Source: a virus
Reading direction: 5' to 3' (one strand)
Length of the DNA stretch: 32,168 nt
IMG/VR virus record: IMGVR_UViG_3300028610_003763
Coordinates: 1 to 32,168 of that record
How positions within the stretch are numbered: the first letter of the stretch is position 1; each line of letters begins with the position of its first letter. The notes under the pieces are model-generated. The model searched no databases. It saw only the letters and a program-made list of their open reading frames with translations, and had not been told where the DNA came from. This document shows positions 12,700 to 21,025 of the stretch, piece by piece. The translations under genes were made by a program, and so were the position numbers.

Positions 12700-12897
12700 T
12701 CAATTCCTTCTAACAATTTTTCTCCTTTCTTTAAATGATAATACAATCATACCTCCTAAACAAATACTGCCAATGATGATATTGGGAACTGCTGCCTCAT
12801 GAGCATCAGCACCTGTAGCAATTCTTAGAAGAGTTATTACAGCTGACAAAATTGCAACAACTGCAAATATTGCATAAAGTCTAATCTTTATTTTCAA
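12700..12897 (-). CDS. Small two-pass membrane protein, 65 aa
   Basis: Two hydrophobic helices (residues 6-27 and 38-54) are joined by a short polar loop, with basic ends (MKIKIR..., KERRKIVRRN). This size and topology are typical of holins. The position behind the terminase genes in one minus-strand operon supports a late, lysis-like role, but many small viral membrane proteins look alike. The start overlaps the end of the preceding gene by 17 bp. Confidence 0.6.
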   Translation of the reverse strand: MKIKIRLYAIFAVVAILSAVITLLRIATGADAHEAAVPNIIIGSICLGGMIVLSFKERRKIVRRN

Positions 12898-13069
12898 ACA
12901 GAGTTACACCTGATCTCACAGCTAATTCTTTTGCAAATTCATTCATATCATTAATCACATCACTTGCAGGTTCTGATTCTTTTTGTAATCTTGCAGCCCA
13001 TCCCATCATTAATCCTGAAATGTATGCTCCATCCATATGAGACAATATTGGCTGCTCATTGTTTGACAA
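12881..13069 (-). CDS. Small helical protein, 62 aa
   Basis: It lies 37 bp after the large terminase gene on the same strand and overlaps the following membrane gene. It contains a Gly/Met-rich helix (AYISGLMMGWAARLQK) and an acidic C-terminal helix. A small terminase- or lysis-associated factor would fit the place; no family is recognised. Confidence 0.58.
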   Translation of the reverse strand: MSNNEQPILSHMDGAYISGLMMGWAARLQKESEPASDVINDMNEFAKELAVRSGVTLFENKD

Positions 13070-13106
13070 CTTTGTTAATTGTATAAATTATTTTATAAAG
13101 TGATAT

Positions 13107-14912
13107 TCAATGATTCTTGAACCTAAATTTCTTGTTTACTCTGATTTTAGATATTTGAAATCCTTCAGGATCATATTTTGTTTTTCCAATCATACAATAT
13201 ATGATACTCATAACAGTATCCTTTGGATGATTCCATTCTTTTTTTGCCTTTTGTCTTGGGTCCTCTTTTGCAATTTCTTCATTGTTTTTATCCAAATCCT
13301 TTCGTGTAATATCACAAAAATCATCAAGCAAAAAATCACACTCCCAATCATTTTTCATTGGAATAATTAACTGCGGTGCTGGCTTGCCTGCCTCATCAGG
13401 TACAGTACTACCAACAAAATCCACAAAGTTTTGAATTATCTGACTCTTATCTACTGAATAGTGTTCTTTTTTCTCACCGATAGTTGGTGCATCAATTACG
13501 TCCTGATTTTTGTGTCGCATAGTTTCTTGTGTAATGTTTCCTGATGTCCAGCATCCCTTGACGCTGCCACGTCCAAGACCTGTAACTTTCTCACCAAAGG
13601 ATGTGTAACCTCCGTTTTGCATCATAGTTACCTTGTCTTTTCCATAACCCAAATCAGCTACACAAAAGTCACAACAGTATTGCTTGAAAATTTCCACAAA
13701 GTGGGCTGCCTGATCATACTCGTGCTCCATTGGTCTTGAATCAACAAATGCAATCTGATAGCGGTTAGTCTTTCTCCAGTAAATTATTACAGTGCCAACT
13801 GTTTTAGAAGCTGCTGGTCCTGAACCCCAATCGATTCCAAGAAATATTAGAATCTGATTGCCGTATTGTTTTTTTAAATCACCAATCTCTTTTGGAGTAA
13901 GTAATGCTTTGGTATAATCATAACATGCCTCAACCATTTCAGGAGTTATCGGTCTTCTCATTGCCTTAAAGAAATTCCCATAAACGTGAGCTTGCACAAT
14001 ACTTTTTGGATTGTACTTTTCTTGAAACTCTATGGAATTTTCAGGTCTTGTCTTGTAAAGATTAACTGCATCATGGATTGTTAATGGAATTCTTGCAAAG
14101 ATTGTCTGAGGCATGTGGTATCCCCTGTATTCATTGTTTTCTGGTTTTTGTGCAACCCATTTTCCTGACACAATATTTTCTGGATGCTCATTTTTCAGAT
14201 ACCCATCATCATCAAATCGTAATTTCTCTCGCCAGTTCTTATCATCAAATGTCCATTCTCTCTGATCTGATCTTTTCCACAACTTGTACCATTCAGAACC
14301 AGCCTCACCACCAATTCCTAAATAGTAGCACTGCCCCTTTGTCTGGGTCATAGAGTATAGTGCTGCTGCTCTAAACTGTAATTCCTGATATTGGCATTCA
14401 TCATATACCATCAGCCAGTTAGTCATTCCTTGGACGTTATTGTACTCATTCTCATCAGTTCTAACATACACTACAGAGTTGTTTGTAAGATTGATTTCTC
14501 CAACATTTGCTCGTCCATGCATTAAAAATGGCGTAAGCAAATCATTTCGCAGCATTGTATCTTTACGAAATCTCTGCTTGGACCAAGCAGAAACACGGTC
14601 TTCTCTATCTACGATATACGTTACCTCTACATTATCATGAGATGTGGCATAACATCCAATGATGTCAGTTCCAAATGTTGATTTGAAAGTCTGTCTTCCA
14701 TTAACTATAACAATATTTGGTGACTTGTCTTTGTATACATCAACCCAAAAAGGCTCCCACTCAAAGTTACGTTTTACATTACCAACATATGGTCTGGCTT
14801 TTTTTATCCATTCTAAATTATCAGTTGGCAGTTGTGGTGTTAGTAATTTTTTTTTAGATGGCGTTACAACTTTTTCTGCATCTTCTAATTTTCTCTCAAA
14901 AGATGATGACAC
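13107..14912 (-). CDS. terL: Terminase large subunit (TerL), 601 aa
   Basis: The motor that packages DNA into the capsid through the portal. The ATPase domain has Walker A GRQTFKST (72-79) and Walker B WLMVYDECQ (166-174, D171/E172), with a coupling-motif candidate around SMTQTKG (187-193). The nuclease domain (RNase H-like) shows its acidic residues in LGIDWGSG (D361), CVADLGYG (D420) and NHPKDTVMS (D565). GTG start, 2 nt after the stop of the small upstream gene. Length is normal for TerL. It is on the minus strand, opposite to portal and capsid genes, which is uncommon in head-tailed viruses. Cys- and Arg-rich differences from bacterial TerLs suggest a divergent archaeal branch. Confidence 0.95.
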   Translation of the reverse strand: MSSSFERKLEDAEKVVTPSKKKLLTPQLPTDNLEWIKKARPYVGNVKRNFEWEPFWVDVYKDKSPNIVIVNGRQTFKSTFGTDIIGCYATSHDNVEVTYIVDREDRVSAWSKQRFRKDTMLRNDLLTPFLMHGRANVGEINLTNNSVVYVRTDENEYNNVQGMTNWLMVYDECQYQELQFRAAALYSMTQTKGQCYYLGIGGEAGSEWYKLWKRSDQREWTFDDKNWREKLRFDDDGYLKNEHPENIVSGKWVAQKPENNEYRGYHMPQTIFARIPLTIHDAVNLYKTRPENSIEFQEKYNPKSIVQAHVYGNFFKAMRRPITPEMVEACYDYTKALLTPKEIGDLKKQYGNQILIFLGIDWGSGPAASKTVGTVIIYWRKTNRYQIAFVDSRPMEHEYDQAAHFVEIFKQYCCDFCVADLGYGKDKVTMMQNGGYTSFGEKVTGLGRGSVKGCWTSGNITQETMRHKNQDVIDAPTIGEKKEHYSVDKSQIIQNFVDFVGSTVPDEAGKPAPQLIIPMKNDWECDFLLDDFCDITRKDLDKNNEEIAKEDPRQKAKKEWNHPKDTVMSIIYCMIGKTKYDPEGFQISKIRVNKKFRFKNH

Positions 14913-14913
14913 A

Positions 14914-15189
14914 TTATTTACCCCATACTATTGGTTTGTCTTTTGAATTATTTTCTAGCTTCTTTTCAATTTCTGCTAGTCTCTTTTCATGATCATAAGC
15001 TTTTGCAAGTCCTGCATGAACTTGTGCCATGTATCCCATAGAACCTGAAATCTTACTAAGGTCTGAAATTTTTTCTTTTGAAACATCTTCACCTTTTATG
15101 TAATCATCAAAAAGTTTCTTGTATGCTAGAAAAACTTCACCAACACTTTTGTACATTTTTTCTGTAGTGTTTGAATTCGAATCGCTCAA
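14914..15189 (-). CDS. Probable terminase small subunit, 91 aa
   Basis: TTG start at 15189, exactly 33 nt after a minus-strand AATACCTTTA box, matching the late-promoter spacing. The protein is helical: a polar N-tail, a middle part (VGEVFLAYKKLFDDYIKGED) and a C-terminal coiled coil (HEKRLAEIEKKLENN). It lies immediately before terL, the classical place of TerS, and coiled coils are usual in TerS oligomers. No clear helix-turn-helix is seen, so the call rests mostly on position. Confidence 0.6.
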   Translation of the reverse strand: MSDSNSNTTEKMYKSVGEVFLAYKKLFDDYIKGEDVSKEKISDLSKISGSMGYMAQVHAGLAKAYDHEKRLAEIEKKLENNSKDKPIVWGK

Positions 15190-15209
15190 TGGATTGGAGC
15201 TTTTTTTAA

Positions 15210-15222
15210 AAATAAAGGTATT
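15210..15222 (-). promoter_or_regulatory. Late-type AATACCTTTA box for the terminase operon
   Basis: Minus-strand AATACCTTTATTT begins at 15222; the TTG start of the small terminase gene is 33 nt downstream. It is the only copy on the minus strand that leads directly into a convincing gene. Confidence 0.75.
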
Positions 15223-15307
15223 ATCTCCTTTAAGATTTCTTAAAGGTCATGTATTTATGCTGATAATTCCTAAAAAAAATCGGTAATAACTTGATGGAGA
15301 GTAACAC

Positions 15308-15532
15308 TTGGCAATGTGTTTAGGACACAGATTTGGAACTGGATGCTATCACAGGTCGCGATGCACACAAAAGCGTGTAAACTGGGAAAAGTGGCAACTG
15401 TGTCACCAGTGTGCAAGAATTTTACATCCAGAATATTACAAGGGAAAAAAGAATCACGGTGTTCGTACAGTTACAGAAGGCAAATACAGCAAAGTACCAT
15501 TTGGAATAGTTGAAATGCCTGAAGTAGAATAA
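15308..15532 (+). CDS. Zinc-ribbon mini-protein, 74 aa
   Basis: TTG 15308 has GGAG 8 nt upstream; ATG 15314 is an alternative start two codons in. Cys residues at C4, C13, C19, C32 and C35, with His near them (GHRFGTGCYHRSRC, CHQCARIL), resemble the CPCC/LRTK mini-protein family. A Lys/Tyr-rich tail follows. The gene is divergent from the terminases and directly before the NHL gene, without its own AATACC box. Probably a structural or assembly-associated zinc protein; unproven. Confidence 0.6.
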   Translation: MAMCLGHRFGTGCYHRSRCTQKRVNWEKWQLCHQCARILHPEYYKGKKNHGVRTVTEGKYSKVPFGIVEMPEVE

Positions 15533-15545
15533 ATACCTTTAATCA
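15532..15545 (+). promoter_or_regulatory. Late-type AATACCTTTAA box before the NHL gene
   Basis: AATACCTTTAATC begins at 15532, overlapping the stop of the previous gene. The ATG at 15564 is 32 nt away. Confidence 0.7.
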
Positions 15546-15563
15546 ATAAACCCATTTTCTAGT

Positions 15564-16781
15564 ATGTCAAATGTGCTTACTGCTGGACTAATGTACAGAC
15601 CTACTTCAATAAAGCGTCATATTAATAGTGTATATGTCATAGAACAATACAATCATAGAGTCTCAAAATGGGATTTTGTTGATGATACTTTTGTTTTCAC
15701 ACTAGCTGCAGGACAAGTTACTGCTCTTAGTTTAGATGCCCCTGGTTTTAATTATGTTGCACCAACTTTAGTGTTTTCAGCTCCTGATTTAGATATTGCA
15801 AATCCAGTAACTGCTACTGGAACTATTAGTCAAATGAATGGTAATTTGATTTCTCCTGTTCTTACTGATGGTGGAAATGGATATTCTGTTGCTCCAACAG
15901 TTACTGTAGTTGATTCTGCTGGATCAGCTGGTGCAGTATCTGTTAGTGCTTTTACTGTTCCTTGGGGCAATAATGGGAATGGTACAACAGGTCTTCCTGG
16001 ACTAGCAACAGGTGCCACTGATGACTTTCTTCAATTTCCAACTGGAAGTGCGATTTATGGGGGTCAAGATCGTTTGTTTGTAGTTGATACTCTAAATCAT
16101 CGAGTCAGAATTATTGATTTTACTGATGGATCTTTTATTGGCTCCATTGGTGCTCCAGGAACTGGAGACGATGAATTTAACCGCCCAGCTCACGCTGATC
16201 TGTCTACAGCTGATGGTATACTTGCAATTGCTGATTCTAGAAATCACAGAGTTTCAACATATGATGCCGAATCACCTTATGACTTTATGGCGATTGCTAA
16301 CCCTCCATCACCTGATACATTTCATACACCATATGGTGTAAAACACAATGGTGTTGCTGATAGATTTTATTATTCTGATCTTATTCGTGGTAAACTGTAT
16401 GCTTATAATGATGCTAATGGAACAGTTTATGAAAATCTAGCTATAGGAACTCCTGGAACTAACCCTAGTGACCCAAATCAACTTTTCTATCCTGGCTCTG
16501 CAAGTGGTACCACTGAAACTTCTGGTAGTTCATTTCTTACTGACACTAGAAATAATAAAATTAAAGAATATGATGCAGCTGGTGACATTGTAGACAAAGT
16601 TGTTGGAGCAGGAACTACTGAGGGAAAGTTGTATTATCCACAAGACACAATTGGGTTTACAAAAGAAAATACTGATTATATCCTAGTTTGTAATACGCTA
16701 AATAACAGAATCGAAGTTTTTAACCGTGATAATAATTCATTCCAAAGTACATTTGGTTCTCCTACTCCTGTACTTCCATAA
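15564..16781 (+). CDS. NHL-repeat beta-propeller virion protein with inserted GYxxPTVT module, 405 aa
   Basis: NHL-type blades recur through the chain: YVIEQYNHRVSKWD, FVVDTLNHRVRIID (about 170-185), AIADSRNHRVSTYD, LTDTRNNKIKEYD and LVCNTLNNRIEVFN. They form a six-bladed-type propeller, commonly a glycan- or protein-binding platform. Residues 45-135 interrupt the first blades with two GxxYxxPTxxF/V units (NYVAPTLVF, NGYSVAPTVTVVD), the same unit as in the 26922 product. There is no signal peptide. Its own late-type promoter and place between terminase and portal suggest a virion attachment or spike protein. Confidence 0.75.
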   Translation: MSNVLTAGLMYRPTSIKRHINSVYVIEQYNHRVSKWDFVDDTFVFTLAAGQVTALSLDAPGFNYVAPTLVFSAPDLDIANPVTATGTISQMNGNLISPVLTDGGNGYSVAPTVTVVDSAGSAGAVSVSAFTVPWGNNGNGTTGLPGLATGATDDFLQFPTGSAIYGGQDRLFVVDTLNHRVRIIDFTDGSFIGSIGAPGTGDDEFNRPAHADLSTADGILAIADSRNHRVSTYDAESPYDFMAIANPPSPDTFHTPYGVKHNGVADRFYYSDLIRGKLYAYNDANGTVYENLAIGTPGTNPSDPNQLFYPGSASGTTETSGSSFLTDTRNNKIKEYDAAGDIVDKVVGAGTTEGKLYYPQDTIGFTKENTDYILVCNTLNNRIEVFNRDNNSFQSTFGSPTPVLP

Positions 16782-16782
16782 T

Positions 16783-16795
16783 AATACCTTTAATT
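16783..16795 (+). promoter_or_regulatory. Late-type AATACCTTTAA box before the portal gene
   Basis: AATACCTTTAATT begins at 16783, 30 nt before the first TTG (16813) and 33 nt before the second TTG (16816). Confidence 0.72.
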
Positions 16796-16812
16796 GAGAA
16801 AACAGCTTTTTT

Positions 16813-18474
16813 TTGTTGGCCTTTGGTAATCGAATCAGAAATGGTTTAGCAAAACTTCTTTCCACTGAACCGCCTCCATCAAAGAGATACCATACAAACA
16901 AGATGGATCTTAATAGAACAAGGAGCATGATGGAGAGTCCCTTATTATCTGAAATGGTGCCAGGGCTATCACAACCAGTTTGGGGACCTGAGATTTCTAC
17001 AGTCGGTGCTTATTCTAGGGAAGGATACACATCAAAATCTTTTGATTCACCTACGGTTCCATTTAGATTACAAACTTATGCACTTAGCAGAGACGAGGAT
17101 GTACAGCTTGCAATTAATGACTTGTCATCAAAAATTACAGGAGGTCAGCACTACATCAAAGGTAATTCAGAATCCTTTACTGAATACATGGAGGATTTTA
17201 CACATAACTTACACTTTGATACTTTTGATACAGAACTAGTCAAGGAATTACTTTGGTATGGTAACAGTATATGGAAACCTCGAATGGGGATTAGAAACAT
17301 TCGTGACTTTAATGATCTTATGCATATTCCAATTTCATCCTTTATGAGAATCTGGTGGGATAGACAAAGAGTTCCATACAAGTATGAATTTCGTGGAGCA
17401 GAATACCAAGGGTATCATAATCCAGGAGAGATTTTACATTTCAAGTGGAACCCAGTTGATGCATCAGTGTTTGGAACGGGATTTGGAGTATCAGTTACAT
17501 CTACAAGAGAATTCTCAATGCCTCTTTCAGGTGAGGATTCAGTAGAGTTGCAATTACCATCAATGCTTGATAGAAAATACGGAACACAATTTGTGATGCA
17601 AATAGCTGAGCAACGATATATCAGCAGAAATGTCTGGGTGGCTGATGGAGCATCAGCTGATCAAAGGGCAGTACTACAACAAAACGTAGAGAATGCACAA
17701 ATTGGACAGGACATTATTTCTGGAACTAATGTAGAAGTAAAAGAGCTGGGATCCCAGGCTAGAAATTTCAATCCTGCACAGTTTGCAGACATTACGCAAG
17801 GACCATTATTCAAAGCACTCAATGACTTTAGAGGAAAGCAGGCTGGTGAGTCAACTCATACGTTTGCAAATGCAGAACGTGCAGCTTTACTTGATGAATT
17901 AGGATTAACTGCATTTCCAATTTCAGTACGTGAACAATTAGTTGAAAAACTCTTCAAGCCTTGGTATGATGCAAATCCGTTTTATGATGTAACATATCTT
18001 GGTGGGATGATTCCTATACCTTGGCATCTGGGACGCTTTGATCTAAACTTTGGTCAGGTAGAAAAGAAAGATGTTGCAGTGCAAGACATGATAAAACTAA
18101 TTGAATTGTATTTGCAATCCCCAGTACCAAAAGATCCTAAACAAATACTCAAACTCTTTGAGCAAGCTGGACTTCCAATAGATGAGGATTATCTAGTTAC
18201 AATTGATAATTTCTACAACGACCCTCATGGACAAGCAGCAATGGGTAACTTACAGCCAACAAGTGATGCAGATCCTACTGGAGGATATCTGCCAACTGCA
18301 GACATTGGAGGCGGACCAATATTTAATGATCAAGTGATGGGCTCCCCACCAATGGATAATCCAATTTATGATTCAATGATGATTGACGTAAGAGGTAATA
18401 ACCCATTTGTGCCAACAAACTATCAACGCTCAAACCAATCACAAGATTACGATTATGGACGAAACTACGAATAA
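16813..18474 (+). CDS. Portal protein, about 553 aa
   Basis: Dodecameric gate at one capsid vertex, partner of TerL. The sequence has the organisation of SPP1/HK97-type portals: an N-terminal arm, RDEDVQLAINDLSSKITGG (clip/wing start, about 93-111), VKELLWYGNSIWKP with following beta-strands, WDRQRVPYKYEF and the NPGEILHFKWNP segment typical of portals (about 206-217). A long helical crown side follows (LVEKLFKPWYDANPF, LGRFDLNF). The Gln/Pro/Gly-rich C-terminus is flexible. Two successive TTG codons are possible starts; the second gives exactly the modal 33-nt spacing from the promoter box. The following small gene overlaps its 3' end by 20 bp. Confidence 0.88.
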   Translation: MLAFGNRIRNGLAKLLSTEPPPSKRYHTNKMDLNRTRSMMESPLLSEMVPGLSQPVWGPEISTVGAYSREGYTSKSFDSPTVPFRLQTYALSRDEDVQLAINDLSSKITGGQHYIKGNSESFTEYMEDFTHNLHFDTFDTELVKELLWYGNSIWKPRMGIRNIRDFNDLMHIPISSFMRIWWDRQRVPYKYEFRGAEYQGYHNPGEILHFKWNPVDASVFGTGFGVSVTSTREFSMPLSGEDSVELQLPSMLDRKYGTQFVMQIAEQRYISRNVWVADGASADQRAVLQQNVENAQIGQDIISGTNVEVKELGSQARNFNPAQFADITQGPLFKALNDFRGKQAGESTHTFANAERAALLDELGLTAFPISVREQLVEKLFKPWYDANPFYDVTYLGGMIPIPWHLGRFDLNFGQVEKKDVAVQDMIKLIELYLQSPVPKDPKQILKLFEQAGLPIDEDYLVTIDNFYNDPHGQAAMGNLQPTSDADPTGGYLPTADIGGGPIFNDQVMGSPPMDNPIYDSMMIDVRGNNPFVPTNYQRSNQSQDYDYGRNYE

Positions 18475-18670
18475 CAATATCACTGCTTGGAGTACCACTG
18501 GAAGTACAAGTGATAACTTTACGTTTACTGCATCAACTCTTGCTAATGACAATTTTTGGTTTCCGTATTATGATGAATCAACATGGTTGCCATACAAGTA
18601 TGAGCCATATGTTCCAAAATGGCACATTACACAAGGATACAAGAATCAAATGAAATCCATGTGGGATTAA
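18455..18670 (+). CDS. Small aromatic-rich head-associated protein, 71 aa
   Basis: ATG 18455 overlaps the end of the portal gene by 20 bp, so it is translated from the same mRNA. The N-terminal half is Thr/Asn/Ser-rich and low in complexity. The C-terminal half is rich in Trp and Tyr (WFPYYDESTWLPYKYEPYVP, then WHITQGYKNQMKSMW). It may be a portal-binding or minor head protein. Not recognised as a known family. Confidence 0.62.
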   Translation: MDETTNNNITAWSTTGSTSDNFTFTASTLANDNFWFPYYDESTWLPYKYEPYVPKWHITQGYKNQMKSMWD

Positions 18671-18671
18671 A

Positions 18672-18684
18672 AATACCTTAATTC
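18672..18684 (+). promoter_or_regulatory. Late-type AATACCTTAAT box
   Basis: AATACCTTAATTC begins at 18672, right after a stop codon; TTG at 18705 is 33 nt downstream. One T shorter than the usual core. Confidence 0.68.
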
Positions 18685-18704
18685 TATGATGTCAATAATT
18701 TCTG

Positions 18705-19088
18705 TTGCCAGCTAAATTAGACAGATGTGTATCTGATGTAAAAGCTAAAGGGGACGCTGATAATCCTTGGGCTGTATGTAATGCATCTATTGGAAAAGAA
18801 ACTAAAGAGGATCATAATCCTTTAGATATTCCATTTGGTTATGAAGTAAATAATGATATCAAAGAAAGTATTATTCAAGAAAAAGTTAATGCTAACAGAC
18901 AGGTACCAGTTTTTAACCCACCTATAAAAAAAGGTAAGATAGAACCACAAATTAACAAAACCACAAAAGGAATTGGTGGACTAGAAGGAAAGATAGGTGA
19001 ACCAGTAAAAAATCCAAAACCATCTTTTTTGTGGAAAGATATTCTTGATTCTCAATTGAAGAAAAATGTCAAGGAACCAAACATCTAG
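18705..19088 (+). CDS. Small phage-type head protein with LDRCVSDVKAKG motif, 127 aa
   Basis: TTG start set by the box 33 nt upstream. The N-terminus LDRCVSDVKAKGDADNPWAV followed by CNASIGKE matches a short motif (C..dV...G....AWA.C.as.) that I know from many phage head-gene clusters, usually near MuF/XkdF-type genes; the function is unclear. The rest is polar and Lys/Pro-rich. It overlaps the next gene by 23 bp, so both form one unit. Confidence 0.68.
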   Translation: MPAKLDRCVSDVKAKGDADNPWAVCNASIGKETKEDHNPLDIPFGYEVNNDIKESIIQEKVNANRQVPVFNPPIKKGKIEPQINKTTKGIGGLEGKIGEPVKNPKPSFLWKDILDSQLKKNVKEPNI

Positions 19089-20991
19089 AGATCAACTATG
19101 TGGCAACTGTAAATATTTTGTTGCAGGAGGTTTGTGTGAGTTGGTACGAGGTCAGATTAATTCAAAATCAACTTGTGACTTGCATGAGTTTGGAGACCCA
19201 AAACCAATTGATACTGAGGTAAATCCAACCCACACAAAAAGTGAAACAAACTACAAGCCAGGATTCATGGTAGAAACTACAACTGGAGATGTTGTACAAA
19301 AAGCAATTCAGATGGAACATGAATTGTTATCTCGAGGAATTCCTGAAAATGAAGTTCATCGAGCTGTAATTGATTACTTTTCACAACAAGAACCACCATA
19401 TGCAATGCCTTGGCCTGGTCCCGTAACAGGACTTGATTTGGCAGCACCAATTAACAATGTTAGAGTACCTGATACTGGTACTCCTTTAACTGATTTTACA
19501 GGATTGCCTGCAGATACACAACCATACCCAACACCAAATGTATCGCCATATGGAATCGGTTCTAATCCACCATACCGTACAAACCCAACTCCTGATCCAA
19601 ATAGTATTGGAAATTTATCAAACACCTATGATGTTTTAAATCCTCCATACCCTTACGAGTCTGCTGTCTGGAATGGATTAGCATCTGATGTAAATTCTGA
19701 ACCGTCAATGCATGGAGAGTATGGATTTAATGTTACAAGTCTAATCCCAACATTTCCTGATGACTATGAATCATTGCATTCAGATTCACGTATTCACTCA
19801 AAAGGAATTCAACCAAGTGGTGCAGTAACTGAAGTAAAAAAAGATGATACTAAAAAAAAATTGCTTACGCTATTGGGAAAATGGACTATTTTATTGGGCG
19901 GAGCTGTAGCCATTGATGCAATAATAAAAAAATATTTAGATTCTGGAGTTGATGAGCCACTTGAAATAATTGCAGAGTATAACTATCACGGACACGATAA
20001 AGATGATGAATGCATAAAGTTTGCAGGAAAAAGATTTAATTTACTTGAAACTCACAACAGACCTGTAATTCCAAATGAAAAATTGGGATACACTACTACT
20101 CATCCAAACTGTATATGCACTTGGGATGTAAAGCCAAATGCTAAACCTTTTGTTAATAAAGTAACAAAAAGTGAGCAAGAAGAAATCAACAAAATAGAAA
20201 ATCATATCAAACAATCTGCAAAAGACGGTACCCTACACACAATAAACAAAGACGGCAAGCTTTCTGCCAAGACCACAAAAAAGAATCCAATAAAAGAATT
20301 ATGTGATTGTATGACTGTAACAATTCCTAATATTAATTTAGATTTACAATACTCTGATAAAAACAGAATACCTCAGTTACATAAAAAATCCTTGCAAGAA
20401 GCAATCTCCAATCTTCGCTCAGAATTTGATTGGCTTACTGATGATTATATTGCAAAAGCCAAAGAGCTTACAGATGATGCTGGTGGACAATTATATCTTG
20501 TACGGGCAGCATCTGAATCAATTACTGATCACAGAGGAGAGGGAGAACCATACCGCAGAAAACTCTCAGCTGATGAGCTGAACTCCATGACTAGGACAAT
20601 CATTGGCAAAGGTATGGATATCAACCATCAACCAGAACTACAAACAGATGCTACAATTTTGGATGCAGAGTTTGATAAGAAAAGAAAAGAGATTCAAACC
20701 CTAGTAGTAGAACGGGACCCTCAAATTATTGATGCAATTAAAGATGGAAAGATTACTGCAGTCTCAATTAATGGTGGAATGCCACGTTCTGAAAGTATTG
20801 AAAAATGCAATCATGATTGTGCTGGAAATAATTGTGAGTTGTGTGTTGTCCCACACGGAGTGGTGTTAGGTGAATCTGATGGAATTGGTATGACATGGGT
20901 TATCACTGATCCTGATGGTTTGTATTGGAATGGAAATTTTGTACAATCAGCTGAACCTGGAATTAAAATAACAAGAATTCAAACCTTGTAA
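19066..20991 (+). CDS. MuF-like / prohead-protease fusion with N-terminal Cys cluster, 641 aa
   Basis: Residues 12-40 hold C12, C15, C24 and C37 in CGNCKYF...C...STCDLHEF, a HiPIP-like or zinc cluster seen in some phage head proteins. Residues 100-235 are Pro/Gly/Asn-rich and flexible; 266-287 are hydrophobic. Residues 305-356 resemble the MuF head-morphogenesis domain (DDECIKFAGKRFNL...TTHPNCICTWDVKP). The C-terminal 200 residues resemble XkdF/HK97-type prohead proteases: LYLVRAASES, then GKGMDINHQP (His521) and GKITAVSINGG (Ser568), the likely His/Ser pair. A second Cys group (CNHDC...CELC, 581-593) is inserted before the last strands. It probably matures the prohead and contributes to the head. 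Confidence 0.75.
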   Translation: MSRNQTSRDQLCGNCKYFVAGGLCELVRGQINSKSTCDLHEFGDPKPIDTEVNPTHTKSETNYKPGFMVETTTGDVVQKAIQMEHELLSRGIPENEVHRAVIDYFSQQEPPYAMPWPGPVTGLDLAAPINNVRVPDTGTPLTDFTGLPADTQPYPTPNVSPYGIGSNPPYRTNPTPDPNSIGNLSNTYDVLNPPYPYESAVWNGLASDVNSEPSMHGEYGFNVTSLIPTFPDDYESLHSDSRIHSKGIQPSGAVTEVKKDDTKKKLLTLLGKWTILLGGAVAIDAIIKKYLDSGVDEPLEIIAEYNYHGHDKDDECIKFAGKRFNLLETHNRPVIPNEKLGYTTTHPNCICTWDVKPNAKPFVNKVTKSEQEEINKIENHIKQSAKDGTLHTINKDGKLSAKTTKKNPIKELCDCMTVTIPNINLDLQYSDKNRIPQLHKKSLQEAISNLRSEFDWLTDDYIAKAKELTDDAGGQLYLVRAASESITDHRGEGEPYRRKLSADELNSMTRTIIGKGMDINHQPELQTDATILDAEFDKKRKEIQTLVVERDPQIIDAIKDGKITAVSINGGMPRSESIEKCNHDCAGNNCELCVVPHGVVLGESDGIGMTWVITDPDGLYWNGNFVQSAEPGIKITRIQTL

Positions 20992-20992
20992 A

Positions 20993-21005
20993 AATACCTT
21001 TAAAC
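20993..21005 (+). promoter_or_regulatory. Late-type AATACCTTTAA box before the scaffold gene
   Basis: AATACCTTTAAAC begins 2 bp after a stop codon; TTG at 21026 is 33 nt downstream. It shares the downstream ACAGAA with the decoration-gene promoter. Confidence 0.75.
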
Positions 21006-21025
21006 AGAAATAACACTATTAATCA

